Of a DNA stretch of 5,242 nucleotides, positions 4,988 through 5,242 are shown piece by piece. The position numbers and the translations under genes are program-made. The first letter of the stretch is position 1, and every line of letters begins with the position of its first letter. Source of the DNA: Gammaproteobacteria bacterium RBG_16_57_12. Its GTDB lineage: Bacteria; Pseudomonadota; Gammaproteobacteria; RBG-16-57-12. The notes under the pieces are model-generated. The model was not told the origin of the DNA, did no database searches, and saw nothing but the letters and a program-made list of their open reading frames with translations. The DNA is taken from NCBI GenBank assembly GCA_001801365.1, contig MGXL01000137.1:10494-15735 (forward strand), read 5' to 3'.

Positions 4988-5242
4988 ATGTATCGCTATG
5001 ACCCCTATGATCAGCGGATCGTCGACGAGCGGGTAGCGCAGTTTCGCGACCAGACCCGGCGCTTTCTGGCGGGCCAGCTCGGTGAGGATGAATTCCGCAC
5101 CCTGCGCCTGATGAACGGCCTGTATATCCAGCTGCACGCGCCGATGCTGCGCATTGCCGTGCCCTATGGCCTGCTCAGCTCCGCACAGCTGCGCATGCTG
5201 GCGCATATCGCGCGCAAGTATGACAAGGGCTTTGGCCACTTC
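4988..5242 (+). CDS. cysI: CysI-type sulfite reductase hemoprotein, N-terminal 85 codons, truncated by the window edge
   Basis: The frame is open from the ATG at 4988 to the right edge. The 85 visible residues (MYRYDPYDQRIVDERVAQF..., then RRFLAGQLGEDEFRTLRLMNG, HAPMLRIAVPYGLL and HIARKYDKGFGHF) closely resemble the N-terminus of proteobacterial siroheme [4Fe-4S] nitrite/sulfite reductases annotated CysI, as in Pseudomonas. The enzyme reduces sulfite to sulfide with six electrons in the cytoplasm. The siroheme and cluster cysteines lie in the C-terminal half and cannot be checked here, so sulfite versus nitrite preference is inferred from cysB, cysH and serB nearby. The ATG follows AGCAGG by 8 nt; CAGCAGG occurs twice in tandem (4965-4971 and 4973-4979). 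No cysJ flavoprotein gene lies upstream in the window, so the electron donor is unknown. Confidence 0.92.
   Translation, partial: MYRYDPYDQRIVDERVAQFRDQTRRFLAGQLGEDEFRTLRLMNGLYIQLHAPMLRIAVPYGLLSSAQLRMLAHIARKYDKGFGHF

Overview
The window is a sulfur-assimilation locus from a GC-rich proteobacterium, most likely a gammaproteobacterium. That placement rests on the close resemblance of the CysB and SerB products to the enteric proteins and of the CysI N-terminus to the Pseudomonas-type sulfite reductase. The APS-type CysH and the TSUP permease would fit a Pseudomonas-like or Chromatiales-like lineage, but the genus cannot be fixed from this sequence.

Layout, left to right: (1) nt 3-1304, plus strand, the 3' part of a large gene fusing an acyl-AMP ligase (C-terminal subdomain only here) to a PlsC-type glycerolipid acyltransferase; its 5' end lies outside the window. 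(2) nt 1192-2163, minus strand, cysB, whose 3' end overlaps the previous gene tail to tail by 113 nt. (3) nt 2164-2286, a very AT-rich divergent promoter region. (4) nt 2287-3069, plus strand, a TSUP (TauE/SafE) membrane permease. (5) nt 3138-3827, plus strand, cysH, an iron-sulfur APS reductase. (6) Two adjacent hairpins at nt 3819-3876 separating the convergent cysH and serB. (7) nt 3843-4718, minus strand, serB. (8) nt 4719-4987, a 269-nt divergent regulatory region with candidate promoters in both directions, inverted repeats and no convincing gene. (9) nt 4988 to the right edge, plus strand, the first 85 codons of cysI.

The genes from cysB onward make a coherent module. CysB senses sulfur status. 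The permease probably moves a sulfur oxyanion. CysH reduces APS to sulfite and CysI reduces sulfite to sulfide. SerB supplies L-serine, which CysE (not in the window) acetylates to the carbon acceptor for sulfide. The window therefore holds steps from both the sulfur and the carbon branch of cysteine synthesis. The acyl ligase/acyltransferase gene has no evident link to this pathway. No tRNA, rRNA, CRISPR array or insertion sequence was seen. The less ordinary points are the ligase-then-acyltransferase fusion, the TSUP gene inside a cys locus, the convergent overlap, and the structured divergent control regions.
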